Assembly (NCBI GenBank): GCA_964489525.1
Contig: CAZAYY010000015.1
Span: 38,554-102,553 of the forward strand
DNA: 64,000 nt
Direction: 5' to 3'
From: CAZAYY01 sp964489525
GTDB taxonomy: Bacteria > Chloroflexota > Anaerolineae > Anaerolineales > JABWBV01
Under the pieces are notes generated by a model. The model was not told the DNA's origin. It saw only the letters and a list, made by a program, of their open reading frames with translations, and ran no database searches. Numbering within the stretch: the stretch's first letter is position 1; each line of letters starts with the position of its first letter. Shown here one piece after another: positions 33,809 through 42,332 of this stretch. The translations under genes and the position numbers were made by a program.

Positions 33809-33814
33809 TATAAT
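33809..33814 (+). promoter_or_regulatory. -10 box upstream of M20 peptidase gene
   Basis: A perfect TATAAT preceded by GGCGGG, 76 bases before the ATG at 33890. No clear -35. Confidence 0.35.
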
Positions 33815-33889
33815 AAAACCCGAAACAAACCCATTGTCCAGGTTTTTTATAACCCCTGGGAAAAATCATCATCCGTCGAAGGAAAGAAT

Positions 33890-35266
33890 ATGAGCAACCC
33901 TTTGCAAACCAGCCTTGATTATGCCAAAAAGCAACATTCGCATTTTATTGACCAGATGTGCGAATGGATTGCAATGCCATCCATTTCTACCGACCCGGCA
34001 GCCCGAGGGGCCATGCAGCAGTCGGCAGAATTTGTGGCCGCCTATCTAACCAGGCTGGGCGTGCAAAATGTGCAGCTGTTCCCACCCGATTCACACCCGC
34101 TTGTGTATGGTGAACTGCTCGAAGCCGGTCCCGAGGCGCCCACCGTGTTGATTTATGGGCACTATGATGTTCAGCCAGCAACCCCGCTGGACAAATGGCA
34201 CTCCGACCCATTCAAACCGGTCATCCGGGGTGAAAATTTATACGCACGCGGCGCAACGGACATGAAAGGGCAGGTGATGGCAACACTGTATGCAATCGAA
34301 TCGCTGCAGCAGGCCGGCAAATTGGGGGTCAATCTGAAATTTATGATCGAAGGCGAAGAAGAAATCGGCTCCGCTCATCTGCCCGACTTTATTAAACAAA
34401 ACAAGGATCTGCTCAAAAGTGATTTTTGCCTGAACCCAGATACGGGTATGCTGGCCCCAGGCTTGCCCACCCTGACCTACGCACTGCGCGGCCTGGCCTA
34501 TTTTGAACTGAGGGTGTACGGCCCAAAGCAAGATTTGCACTCGGGCATTTACGGCGGAACGGTTCACAACCCCGCCCAGGCCCTATGTGAATTAATTGCC
34601 GGCATGCACGATTCTACCGGCAAAATCACGCTGCCAAACTTTTATGACAGGGTTCGCCCGCTCAGCCAGGTGGAGCGAGAAGCCATGAAAGCCCTGCCCC
34701 ACGCAGAAGAACTCCTGCTGAAAAACACCGGCGTACCCAAACTTTGGGGGGAACCCGATTTTATCCCCATGGAACGCATCGGTGCCCGACCAACCCTCGA
34801 AGTCAATGGGATTTATGCTGGTTTCATTGAAAAAGGGTCAAAAACCGTTCTACCCGCTTACGCGATGGCAAAACTCTCCACCCGCCTGGTGCCCGACCAG
34901 GACCCGGAAGAGGTTGGCGAACAGCTGCGCGCTTACCTGGAAGAGCACGCCCCCAAGACTGTCCGCTGGGAGCTGGACCAACTCGCTTCCAGTGCGCCAT
35001 CCATTTCCGATATCGAATCCCCCTGGGCCAAGGCAATGATGAGCGCTCAGGAAAAAGCCTGGGGAGTGAAACCGTTGCTTAAGCGCGAAGGGGGAAGCGT
35101 TCCAGTCGTCACCCAACTTCAGCAGTTGATGGGCCTGGAATCTGTCAATATTGGGTTCGGCCTGCCGGATGACAATGCTCACGGTCCAGATGAGAAACTG
35201 CACCTGCCCACCTGGGAAAAGGGCATCGAAGCACTGATTTACTTCTTTGACAACCTCAAACCGTGA
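33890..35266 (+). CDS. M20-family dipeptidase
   Basis: 458 residues from the ATG at 33890 (GAAGGAAAG upstream); the frame is open to 33662 but the upstream part covers the repeat and promoter. Zinc-site motifs: YGHYDVQPA, YARGATDMKGQ, EGEEEIGSAH, LNPDTG and a C-terminal DDNAHGPDE. It is of the CNDP/ArgE-type dipeptidase group, like the gene at 10232-11593. No signal peptide; cytoplasmic. The stop overlaps the next gene's GTG start by four bases. Confidence 0.92.
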   Translation: MSNPLQTSLDYAKKQHSHFIDQMCEWIAMPSISTDPAARGAMQQSAEFVAAYLTRLGVQNVQLFPPDSHPLVYGELLEAGPEAPTVLIYGHYDVQPATPLDKWHSDPFKPVIRGENLYARGATDMKGQVMATLYAIESLQQAGKLGVNLKFMIEGEEEIGSAHLPDFIKQNKDLLKSDFCLNPDTGMLAPGLPTLTYALRGLAYFELRVYGPKQDLHSGIYGGTVHNPAQALCELIAGMHDSTGKITLPNFYDRVRPLSQVEREAMKALPHAEELLLKNTGVPKLWGEPDFIPMERIGARPTLEVNGIYAGFIEKGSKTVLPAYAMAKLSTRLVPDQDPEEVGEQLRAYLEEHAPKTVRWELDQLASSAPSISDIESPWAKAMMSAQEKAWGVKPLLKREGGSVPVVTQLQQLMGLESVNIGFGLPDDNAHGPDEKLHLPTWEKGIEALIYFFDNLKP

Positions 35267-36180
35267 GCGAACAAACACTCCCCAACTACGGCGGCCAGGC
35301 CGTCATTGAAGGCGTGATGATGCGCGGCGCCAGCCATGCCGCAATTGCCATGCGAGCCCCAACCGGGCAAATTGAACTTCACACCGAAACCCTGGGTGCC
35401 ATCTACCAAAGCCGAATGGCGCGCATTCCTTTCTTGCGCGGCCTGGTTGTGCTCTGGGATGCACTTGCCTTGGGCATGCGCGCCCTGACCATCTCTGCCA
35501 ACTTACAGGCAGGAGAAGATGAAAAGCTAGAAGGCAAAGAGCTTGTGCTGACCCTGGCTTTTTCGATTTTACTCACCATTGGATTATTTTTTGTGCTGCC
35601 TGCCGGGATTGCCCACCTGATTGACCTGGGGGTGGCCTGGCTTGCTCCAGTTCAAAACGAAGCAGCAGCCACACCGCATTGGATTACCAGCGTGGTAGAG
35701 GGCTTGCTTCGCCTGGGCATCCTGGTTGGATATATTGTTTTGATTGGACGAATACCCGACATTCAAAGGGTGTTTGGCTACCATGGCGCCGAACACAAAA
35801 CTATAAACGCCTTTGAAGCTGGAACGCCCCTCACCCCCGAAGCCGTATCCCACCATTCACTGGAACACCCACGCTGTGGAACGGCTTTCTTGCTTTCCCT
35901 GGTACTGATTTCCATCCTGATTTTTACCCTGATCGGTCCGCTGCCCCTCCTCTGGCGAATTGTGAGCCGGGTGCTGCTGATTCCTGTCCTGGCTTCGCTG
36001 GCATATGAATACATTCGCTGGACAGCCAAAAATCTGCATAACCCCATAGTGCGCTGGCTGGTGAAACCAAACCTGGCCCTGCAAAGGTTGACCACCCGTG
36101 AACCTTCCCTGGATATGATCGAAATCGCGATCGCTGCTTTTACCGCCATGCGCGAAAAAGAAGTCTCACCACGGGCCTAA
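35263..36180 (+). CDS. yqhQ: DUF1385-family membrane protein (YqhQ-like)
   Basis: 305 residues starting with GTG at 35263, overlapping the M20 stop (GTGA). The family hallmarks are YGGQAVIEGVMMRG near the N-terminus, FGYHGAEHKTINAFE and HPRCGTAF. Four or five hydrophobic segments follow (LAFSILLTIGLFFVLPAG..., LGILVGYIVLIGRI, LSLVLISILIFTLIG, VSRVLLIPVLASLAYEY). The function of DUF1385 proteins is not established. Codon coupling suggests co-translation with the peptidase. No terminator is obvious, although a short AGCCCC/GGGGCT hairpin lies at 36305-36324. Confidence 0.9.
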   Translation: MSEQTLPNYGGQAVIEGVMMRGASHAAIAMRAPTGQIELHTETLGAIYQSRMARIPFLRGLVVLWDALALGMRALTISANLQAGEDEKLEGKELVLTLAFSILLTIGLFFVLPAGIAHLIDLGVAWLAPVQNEAAATPHWITSVVEGLLRLGILVGYIVLIGRIPDIQRVFGYHGAEHKTINAFEAGTPLTPEAVSHHSLEHPRCGTAFLLSLVLISILIFTLIGPLPLLWRIVSRVLLIPVLASLAYEYIRWTAKNLHNPIVRWLVKPNLALQRLTTREPSLDMIEIAIAAFTAMREKEVSPRA

Positions 36181-36369
36181 ACTCCCAGCTCGTCCTGAAC
36201 GGCGCAGCCCGAAAGACCTTTCCCTACAAGCAAGGTTTATCCTTTGCTGGGCTCCTTCACAACGACAAATCCAGGGGGCAGTGTCACCGTGAGCACGGCA
36301 AAGCAGCCCCTTTTTCATGGGGCTCAGCACAAAACCACGCCTTAAGTTAAATGAATTATTAAATTCTGC
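36181..36369. other. Intergenic, no gene seen
   Basis: Contains a 6-bp AGCCCC/GGGGCT hairpin (36305-36324) without a U-tract, and A+T-rich sequence leading into the livK promoter. Nothing else recognised. Confidence 0.5.
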
Positions 36370-36398
36370 TTGACCTATTGGCAGGATTTATGTAAAAT
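36370..36398 (+). promoter_or_regulatory. Promoter of the liv operon
   Basis: TTGACC (36370-36375), a 17-base spacer and TAAAAT (36393-36398). It leaves a leader of about 150 bases before livK. Confidence 0.75.
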
Positions 36399-36406
36399 GG
36401 GGGAAT

Positions 36407-36426
36407 GTACGCAAATGGTAGCGTAC
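36407..36426 (+). promoter_or_regulatory. Inverted repeat at the liv transcription start
   Basis: GTACGC (36407-36412) and GCGTAC (36421-36426) form a perfect 6-bp inverted repeat with an 8-base spacer, beginning 8 bases past the -10 box. This is a good position for a repressor operator or a 5' stabilising hairpin. Confidence 0.5.
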
Positions 36427-36553
36427 CTCTATTCACCTATTAACCACAAAATAAAGGAGGTGGTAAACCTCACCCCGATGGAAGTTCGTGTAATGTTTCG
36501 TTTTTAATATTTCTAAACAACCCTTTGTCTAATTTTCTAGAGGAGAAAGAAGC

Positions 36554-37771
36554 ATGATGAAGAAAACGATGTTCGTAATTTTGTTGGTTGTGGTGGCCAG
36601 CCTGGCCCTGGCAGCTTGCACCGGTGGCAGCACCGAATCGACTTTTGAATGTACTGATACGATCGGCTGCGTTACCTATGGCCCTGAAGACGCGATCAAA
36701 ATCGCTTCGGCTCTGGTCATTTCCGGCGCCAACGCCGACCTTGGCCTGGACTCCCAGTACGGCGTCCAGATTGCCATCAAAATGAAGGGCGAAGTCCTGG
36801 GCCACAGCATTCAGCTGCAGGCTGAAGATGATGGCTGTAACGCTGAAGGCGGCCAGACTGCCGGTCAGAAAATCGTGTCCGATCCCAGCATCCTGGGTGT
36901 GGTCGGCACCAGCTGCTCTGGCGCTGGCGTTCCGATGTCCAAAATCGTTTCCGATGCTGGCTACTTTATGATTTCCCCCTCCAACACCGCCCCCAGCCTG
37001 ACCGACCCGGCCCAGGCCTTCAACGCCGGCTACCTGCGCACCGCCCACAACGACAAAGTTCAGGGCGCTGCCATGGCCCAGTTTGCTTACAGCCAGCTTG
37101 GCCTGACCAAGGCTGCTGCCGTTCACGATGGTGACCCCTACACCGAAGGTCTTGCAAATGCCTTCGCTGAAGCCTTCCGCGGCCTGGGCGGCGAAATTTT
37201 GGCCTTCACCGCTGTGAATAAAGGCGATACCGATATGCGCCCGGTTCTGACCTCCGTCGCTGCTTCTGGTGAAGTTCAGTTCCTGTTCTTCCCGGTCTTC
37301 ACCGCTGAATGCGCCTTCCTGGCCAAGCAGGCCAAAGAAGTTGCCGGCCTCGAAAACGCCGTTCTGGGTTCTGCGGATGGCTGCTTCTCGGCTGCCGCTG
37401 CTGAGGCCATTGGTGATTCTGGCGAAGGCATGTACTTCTCCGGCCCGGATCTTTCCTTCTCGGGTGGCATTTATGATGAATTTGCTGCCATGTACCAGGC
37501 CGATTTCGGCAGCGCCCCGCTGTCCGTTTTCCACGCCCATGCCTTTGACGCCGCCAACATGATCTTCGCCTGCGTCGAAAAAGTTGCCACCCAGGAAGAA
37601 GATGGCACCCTGCACATCGGCCGCCAGGCCATGCGCGACTGCCTCTATGCCACCTCTGGCTTCTCCGGCATCACCGGCTCCCTGACCTGCAACGAATATG
37701 GCGACTGCGCTGACCCGAAGATTTCGGTCTCCGAACTGCAGGGCGGCGAATACGTCCGCATTTGGCCCTAA
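36554..37771 (+). CDS. livK: Branched-chain amino acid-type ABC transporter substrate-binding lipoprotein
   Basis: 405 residues. Lipoprotein signal KKTMFVILLVVVASLALAAC with lipobox LAAC (Cys about 22). The type I periplasmic-binding fold follows: IKIASALVISGANADLG, VGTSCSGAGVPMSKIVSDAGYFMISPSNT and the usual domain swap. Eight or more further cysteines (e.g. FECTDTIGC, DDGCNAEG, CNEYGDCADP) suggest disulfides, fitting an exported, stable protein. It binds an amino acid or related ligand for the LivHMGF permease encoded downstream. The gene uses GCC, GGC and CTG far more than its neighbours, as expected for high expression. GGAG lies 8 bases before the ATG. A terminator-like hairpin follows. 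Confidence 0.93.
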   Translation: MMKKTMFVILLVVVASLALAACTGGSTESTFECTDTIGCVTYGPEDAIKIASALVISGANADLGLDSQYGVQIAIKMKGEVLGHSIQLQAEDDGCNAEGGQTAGQKIVSDPSILGVVGTSCSGAGVPMSKIVSDAGYFMISPSNTAPSLTDPAQAFNAGYLRTAHNDKVQGAAMAQFAYSQLGLTKAAAVHDGDPYTEGLANAFAEAFRGLGGEILAFTAVNKGDTDMRPVLTSVAASGEVQFLFFPVFTAECAFLAKQAKEVAGLENAVLGSADGCFSAAAAEAIGDSGEGMYFSGPDLSFSGGIYDEFAAMYQADFGSAPLSVFHAHAFDAANMIFACVEKVATQEEDGTLHIGRQAMRDCLYATSGFSGITGSLTCNEYGDCADPKISVSELQGGEYVRIWP

Positions 37772-37830
37772 ACCACAAGCACGACACTGAAACTTGGGTT
37801 TAGATCCGTTTTTTGTTTTGTTCTAAAAAA

Positions 37831-37864
37831 AGGGCCCAGGCCCTAAAAACCTGGGCCCTCTTTT
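37831..37864 (+). terminator. Intra-operon terminator between livK and livH
   Basis: AGGGCCCAGG / CCTGGGCCCT, a perfect 10-bp stem with a 9-base loop, followed by CTTTTCC and preceded by an A-run. Partial termination here would leave more livK than permease message. Confidence 0.75.
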
Positions 37865-37943
37865 CCATTTTATTGGCAAGCATGACCCGATTGCTCGCCA
37901 CACCTACCCTGAAAACCAAATACCATCCTTTCGGAGTATGCCG

Positions 37944-39005
37944 ATGAAAGCACGCCTGCAAGACATCAACCTGATTGATATTTTTCTATGGATTTTCCGA
38001 ATTGCAATTATTATCGTCGTTGTTTGGGGTACGATTGCAAGCTTAAGTGACAATCCTTACACTGCCAGGAACTGGACCGACTTCGTCATTTTTGGCATCG
38101 CCCAAGGCAGCATGTATGCATTGATCGCGATTGGCTACACGATGGTATATGGTGTGCTGCTCATGATTAATTTCGCCCATGGTGAATTTTTCATGTCCGG
38201 CATCATGCTTAGCACCGTTTTGATTGCCCAACCCTTTGGTAGTTCGGGCTTTTTGGACCGTTATCCCATCTTAAGCCTGATCATCATCCTGGCCGTTTCC
38301 ATCCTGACTACCATTGGCATTGCGCTGCTAACAGAGAAAATCGCCTACCGGCCGCTGCGCAAAGCACCCCGACTGGTACCTTTGATTACTGCCATTGGTG
38401 CCTCTTTCTTCTGGCAGTACTATTTCAACCGGCTTTTGGGTTCTGAAGTCAAGCCTTTCCCTGCTGTGAAAATTCTGAGTGGAACGATCCCCATGTTTGG
38501 CACAGAAGTGCTTAAGGTCCATGTCCTGGTGATTGTGGTAACGATCATCATGTTGATTGGGCTGAATTTCTTCATTTTGCGCACCAAAACCGGCAAAGCG
38601 ATTCGTGCCGTGGCCGAAGATAAGGATGTCGCCGCACTCATGGGCATTGACGTAGACAAAACCGTATCCATCACGTTTGCCACCGGGGCAGCCATGGCCG
38701 GTGTGGCCGGGCTTTTGTATGCCCTTGTCTTCCGGCAAGTTCACTTTTTCATGGGGTTTGTCCCTGGCATTAAAGCCTTCACTGCTGCAGTATTGGGCGG
38801 CATTGGCAGCATTCCCGGGGCAGCAATTGGGGGCCTGTTCTTGGGAATGTTCGAATCGGTCGGCCCGGCCCTCTTTTTGGAAGGCCTCGGAATTCCCGCA
38901 GCGCACCAATTGAAAGATGTAATTGCCTTTTCAATGCTCGTGCTGGTGCTGATTTTTCGTCCGCAGGGCATTATTGGTGAACGTCTGCAAGGCAAAAAAG
39001 CATAA
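37944..39005 (+). CDS. livH: Branched-chain amino acid-type ABC permease
   Basis: 353 residues from the ATG at 37944 (GGAG 7 bases upstream; the ATG at 37938 is too close to it). Extra N-terminal helix (IFLWIFRIAIIIVVVWGTIAS), then the LivH core: QGSMYALIAIGYTMVYGVLLMINFAHGEFFM and the EAA-like loop AVAEDKDVAALMGIDVDKTVSITFATGAAMAGVAGLL, ending ...FRPQGIIGER. It forms the channel with LivM. Confidence 0.95.
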   Translation: MKARLQDINLIDIFLWIFRIAIIIVVVWGTIASLSDNPYTARNWTDFVIFGIAQGSMYALIAIGYTMVYGVLLMINFAHGEFFMSGIMLSTVLIAQPFGSSGFLDRYPILSLIIILAVSILTTIGIALLTEKIAYRPLRKAPRLVPLITAIGASFFWQYYFNRLLGSEVKPFPAVKILSGTIPMFGTEVLKVHVLVIVVTIIMLIGLNFFILRTKTGKAIRAVAEDKDVAALMGIDVDKTVSITFATGAAMAGVAGLLYALVFRQVHFFMGFVPGIKAFTAAVLGGIGSIPGAAIGGLFLGMFESVGPALFLEGLGIPAAHQLKDVIAFSMLVLVLIFRPQGIIGERLQGKKA

Positions 39006-39016
39006 GGAGCCATCCG

Positions 39017-40690
39017 ATGACAAACACATATCGAGAAATCTTAAAAAGCAGTGGTATCGCCGCACTGATTGCAGTGAACATCAGTGCAATCGGGATGGTG
39101 GAACTTTTCGGCCGGCGGGAATTAATTGGGGGCATTCTGACCATGGGACAGGTTTTGTTTTTGGCGCCCGCAATCGCCATGGGCTACCTGTCTGCACGCA
39201 AATACAGCCAGCACGACATGAAGCAAGCCGCATTGAGCGGCGCAATTCATGGTTTACTCACGGGTTTAGGCCTGGCTCTTTTGATTTTTGTGGCGTCAAG
39301 TTTCAATATCCGGGAATATTTAATTAACGTCTCCCCTGTCCTGGTTAAAACCCTGACATTTGGGCTGGAACCAATTCCCGGGTCCATTTTACTCATTTTA
39401 ATTTCCACACTGGCCAGCACATTGGCAAGCCTGTACCTTTTTCTACCTACCCGCATCCGTGAACCTCTGCTGACCGGTCTTGTATACACCCTGGCCATTG
39501 GCCTCTTTTCAGAAATTTTATCGGAACGAGTGCGCAAGTTTTTTGGCATCGGTGTGGAAAGGATCATTTTTGTTCAAAAAGCGCTCTCCCCCTGGGTGGC
39601 TGCGATCCTTTTCCTGCTGATAGCCGGGGCAAAAGATCAATGGTCCCAGCGCGGAGCTGGCATCCAAACCCGCCTTTCTGGGCTAAACCCCCAACAGAAA
39701 AAATACATGACCTGGGCAACTTATGGTCTGTGGGTCGTGCTGGGGCTTTTACTGCCCCAAATCCTGGGCACTTACCTCTCTGAAGTGGTCAACAACGTGG
39801 GCATTTACGTCCTCATGGGCCTGGGCTTAAACATTGTGGTTGGTTTTGCGGGTATGTTGGTGCTGGGTCACGTTGCTTTCTTCGCCATTGGGGCGTATGT
39901 ACTGGGTGTGCTTACCTCCACGGGCAGCCTGGGCATTGCGCAGATGTCTTTTTGGGCAGCGCTGCCTTTTGCCATGTTGGCTGCAACCATAGCCGGGGTG
40001 GTATTGGTCACGCCTGTGCTGCGAATGCGCGGCGACTATCTTGCAATCGTGACATTGGGCTTTGGTGAAATTATCCGCATCCTGGCGCTCTCCGATATGC
40101 TCAAGCCCAACATCGGCGGAGCCCAGGGCATTTTGTTAATCCCCAAGCCCAACTTTTTAGGGACCGATCTGATCAGGCCTGAATTTCTTTACTATGTCAT
40201 CCTGCTGGCAGTTATCATCTCGATTTACATCTCGGTGCGGCTGCGCGATTCCCGGCTGGGGCGCCAGTGGATGGCGATGCGCGAAGATGAAGATGTGGCA
40301 CAGGCCATGGGCATCAACCTGGTATCCACCAAGCTGCTGGCCTTCGGCATCGGCGCTGCCCTCTCGGGTCTGGCAGGCGGCATTTTCGCCAGCAAATTAA
40401 CCTCCATTTTCCCCCACAGCTTTAACCTGCTAATTTCGATTAATGTGTTAGCCCTGATTATCGTCGGCGGCATGGGCAGTATTCCAGGCGTCATCGTGGG
40501 TGCTTTCATTCTGGTGGGCCTGCCTGAGCTGCTGCGAGAGTTTGCCGAGTTCCGCCTGCTGATGTACGGCGTTTTATTGATTGTCATGATGCTTGCGAAA
40601 CCAGAAGGTTTCTGGCCCTCGGCTGTGATGAAAAGAGAACTGAGCGGAAGCGCACCCCCAACCGGTAACGAAGCCGCTGCTGCGGATTGA
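39017..40690 (+). CDS. livM: LivM-type ABC permease with large extra N-terminal membrane domain
   Basis: 557 residues, against about 300-425 for usual LivM. Residues about 235-545 are the normal permease: GLGLNIVVGFAGMLVLGHVAFFAIGAYVLG, TPVLRMRGDYLAIVTLGFGEIIRI, the EAA-like MREDEDVAQAMGINL and ...KPEGFWPS. Residues about 1-225 add five or six hydrophobic segments (e.g. AALIAVNISAIGMVELF, GGILTMGQVLFLAPAIAMGY, GSILLILISTLASTLASLYL) with cytoplasm-type basic loops (ARKYSQHDMKQ, SERVRKFFG). This domain is not one I recognise. ATAAGGAGCC precedes the ATG; the gap to livH is 11 bases. Confidence 0.92.
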   Translation: MTNTYREILKSSGIAALIAVNISAIGMVELFGRRELIGGILTMGQVLFLAPAIAMGYLSARKYSQHDMKQAALSGAIHGLLTGLGLALLIFVASSFNIREYLINVSPVLVKTLTFGLEPIPGSILLILISTLASTLASLYLFLPTRIREPLLTGLVYTLAIGLFSEILSERVRKFFGIGVERIIFVQKALSPWVAAILFLLIAGAKDQWSQRGAGIQTRLSGLNPQQKKYMTWATYGLWVVLGLLLPQILGTYLSEVVNNVGIYVLMGLGLNIVVGFAGMLVLGHVAFFAIGAYVLGVLTSTGSLGIAQMSFWAALPFAMLAATIAGVVLVTPVLRMRGDYLAIVTLGFGEIIRILALSDMLKPNIGGAQGILLIPKPNFLGTDLIRPEFLYYVILLAVIISIYISVRLRDSRLGRQWMAMREDEDVAQAMGINLVSTKLLAFGIGAALSGLAGGIFASKLTSIFPHSFNLLISINVLALIIVGGMGSIPGVIVGAFILVGLPELLREFAEFRLLMYGVLLIVMMLAKPEGFWPSAVMKRELSGSAPPTGNEAAAAD

Positions 40691-40716
40691 ATCCACCAGG
40701 AAAACAGGAGACAACC

Positions 40717-41505
40717 ATGAATGCAATAACCGCAACAAAAGTAACCAAAAGGTTTGGCGGCCTGGTTGCAGTGAACGCCTTCGATTTTGAAATTGCCGAA
40801 GGCCAAATTGCCAGTATCATTGGTCCCAATGGGGCTGGAAAAACCACTTTTTTCAACTGCATTACCGGTTTTTACCAGATTGATGAAGGCAGCATCCAGT
40901 TTTTTGGACAGGAAATCAGCGGGAAAACTCCCGACCAGATTACAAGGGTGGGCATTTCTCGCACTTACCAGAATATTCGCTTGTTCTCCAACATGAGTGC
41001 GCTTGAAAACATTCTGGTAGGCCAGCATCGCCATTTGAAAACATCCTGGGTTGAGGCCGTGCTGCAAACCAAAAGACTGAAAGAGGAAGAAGCCTTTGCC
41101 GAAGAAGAGGCCCGAAAGCTGCTGAAATACGTAGGCCTGGCCGGAATGGGCGATTACCTGGCCAAAAACCTGCCCTATGGGGCGCAGCGCCGCCTGGAAA
41201 TCGCCCGGGCATTGGCCAACAAACCCAAACTGCTCTTACTCGACGAGCCCACCGCAGGGATGAATCCGCATGAAACCACCGATATGATTTATTTCATCCG
41301 TGACGTGCGGGATAAGCTTGGCATAACCACCTTGCTGATTGAACATGATATGAAAGTGGTCATGACCATCAGTGAAAAGATCTCAGTGATGGATTTTGGC
41401 ACCAAAATTGCCGAAGGCCTGCCCGCTGAAATTCAACGGAATGCCCGGGTTATTGAAGCATACCTGGGCCGCGGCGCAGTCGCCAACCAACACCTGCAAG
41501 CCTGA
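40717..41505 (+). CDS. livG: Branched-chain amino acid-type ABC transporter ATPase
   Basis: 262 residues from the ATG at 40717 (GGAG upstream); the frame is open 10 codons earlier. Walker A IIGPNGAGKTTFF, LivG-type signature PYGAQRRLEIARAL (replacing LSGGQ), Walker B LLLLDEPTAGMNPHE and switch His in IEHDMKVVM. It powers the LivHM channel from the cytoplasm and is encoded directly after livM. Confidence 0.96.
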   Translation: MNAITATKVTKRFGGLVAVNAFDFEIAEGQIASIIGPNGAGKTTFFNCITGFYQIDEGSIQFFGQEISGKTPDQITRVGISRTYQNIRLFSNMSALENILVGQHRHLKTSWVEAVLQTKRLKEEEAFAEEEARKLLKYVGLAGMGDYLAKNLPYGAQRRLEIARALANKPKLLLLDEPTAGMNPHETTDMIYFIRDVRDKLGITTLLIEHDMKVVMTISEKISVMDFGTKIAEGLPAEIQRNARVIEAYLGRGAVANQHLQA

Positions 41506-41563
41506 TGCACCCAAAAAGGCAAAACCAATTCTCGATACCGGGACTCAGTAAAGGAAATTCGCT

Positions 41564-42280
41564 ATGACCATCATGCTTGAAGTACATAATATCCATACAT
41601 ATTATGGCAACATCCAGGCGCTGCACGGAATCACATTGAACGTAGCCCAGGGTGAAATTGTCACCCTGATTGGTGCAAACGGGGCTGGGAAAACCACCAC
41701 CCTCCGGACCATTGCCGGGCTGCTCAAACCACGCCAGGGTTACGTGAAGTTAAACGGGGAAGATCTGTCAAAATATAAAGCCCATGAACTGGTTTACAAA
41801 GGCATTGCCATGGTGCCCGAGGGCCGGGGTATTTTCTCACGTCTGACCGTGCTGGAAAACCTGGAAATGGGCGCATATTCCCGCAAAGATAACGCTGGCA
41901 TCAACGAAGACCTGGAAAAAGTCTATACCCTGTTTCCCCGTCTCAAAGAACGGCGCACCCAGGTATCCGGCACCCTGTCCGGCGGTGAGCAGCAAATGCT
42001 GGCAACCGGACGGGCGTTGATGGCCCGGCCAAAAGTGCTTTTAATGGATGAACCTTCCATGGGCCTTGCCCCCATTTTGGTAGAAAGCATTTTTGATACC
42101 ATTGAGCAAATCAACAAAGAAGGTGTGACCATCCTGCTGGTCGAACAAAATGCCCAGATGGCTTTGCAAATTGCCCACCGCGGCTATGTTCTGCAGACGG
42201 GCGAAATTGTTCTGCAAGATGAGGCCAAAAAGTTACGCCAAAACGAAATGGTGCAGAAGGCCTACCTGGGCATCGAGTAG
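41564..42280 (+). CDS. livF: Branched-chain amino acid-type ABC transporter ATPase
   Basis: 238 residues. Walker A LIGANGAGKTTTLR, Q-loop region VPEGRGIFSRLTVLENL, signature LSGGEQQMLATGRAL, Walker B VLLMDEPSMGLAPI and VEQN switch, exactly the LivF pattern. It pairs with LivG. AAGGAAATTCGCT precedes the ATG, 58 bases after livG. Confidence 0.97.
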   Translation: MTIMLEVHNIHTYYGNIQALHGITLNVAQGEIVTLIGANGAGKTTTLRTIAGLLKPRQGYVKLNGEDLSKYKAHELVYKGIAMVPEGRGIFSRLTVLENLEMGAYSRKDNAGINEDLEKVYTLFPRLKERRTQVSGTLSGGEQQMLATGRALMARPKVLLMDEPSMGLAPILVESIFDTIEQINKEGVTILLVEQNAQMALQIAHRGYVLQTGEIVLQDEAKKLRQNEMVQKAYLGIE

Positions 42281-42332
42281 CCAGCCCCCACCCAGGCTGC
42301 CCCACACAAACCGATCCAACGGGTAAAAACCG

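Noticed and set aside
33662..33889. N-terminal extension of the M20 peptidase
   Set aside because: The extension would translate the GC hairpin repeat and the TATAAT box; the ATG at 33890 has a good ribosome site and matches the family start.
36451..36510. Leader peptide of livK as a classical attenuator
   Set aside because: The short frame has no run of leucine, isoleucine or valine codons, the ribosome-site spacing is too long, and no terminator lies before livK. Kept only as a weak structural observation.
36470..37615. 381-codon open frame antisense to livK
   Set aside because: livK has a lipobox, ribosome site, promoter and binding-protein motifs. The antisense frame reflects its extreme codon bias.
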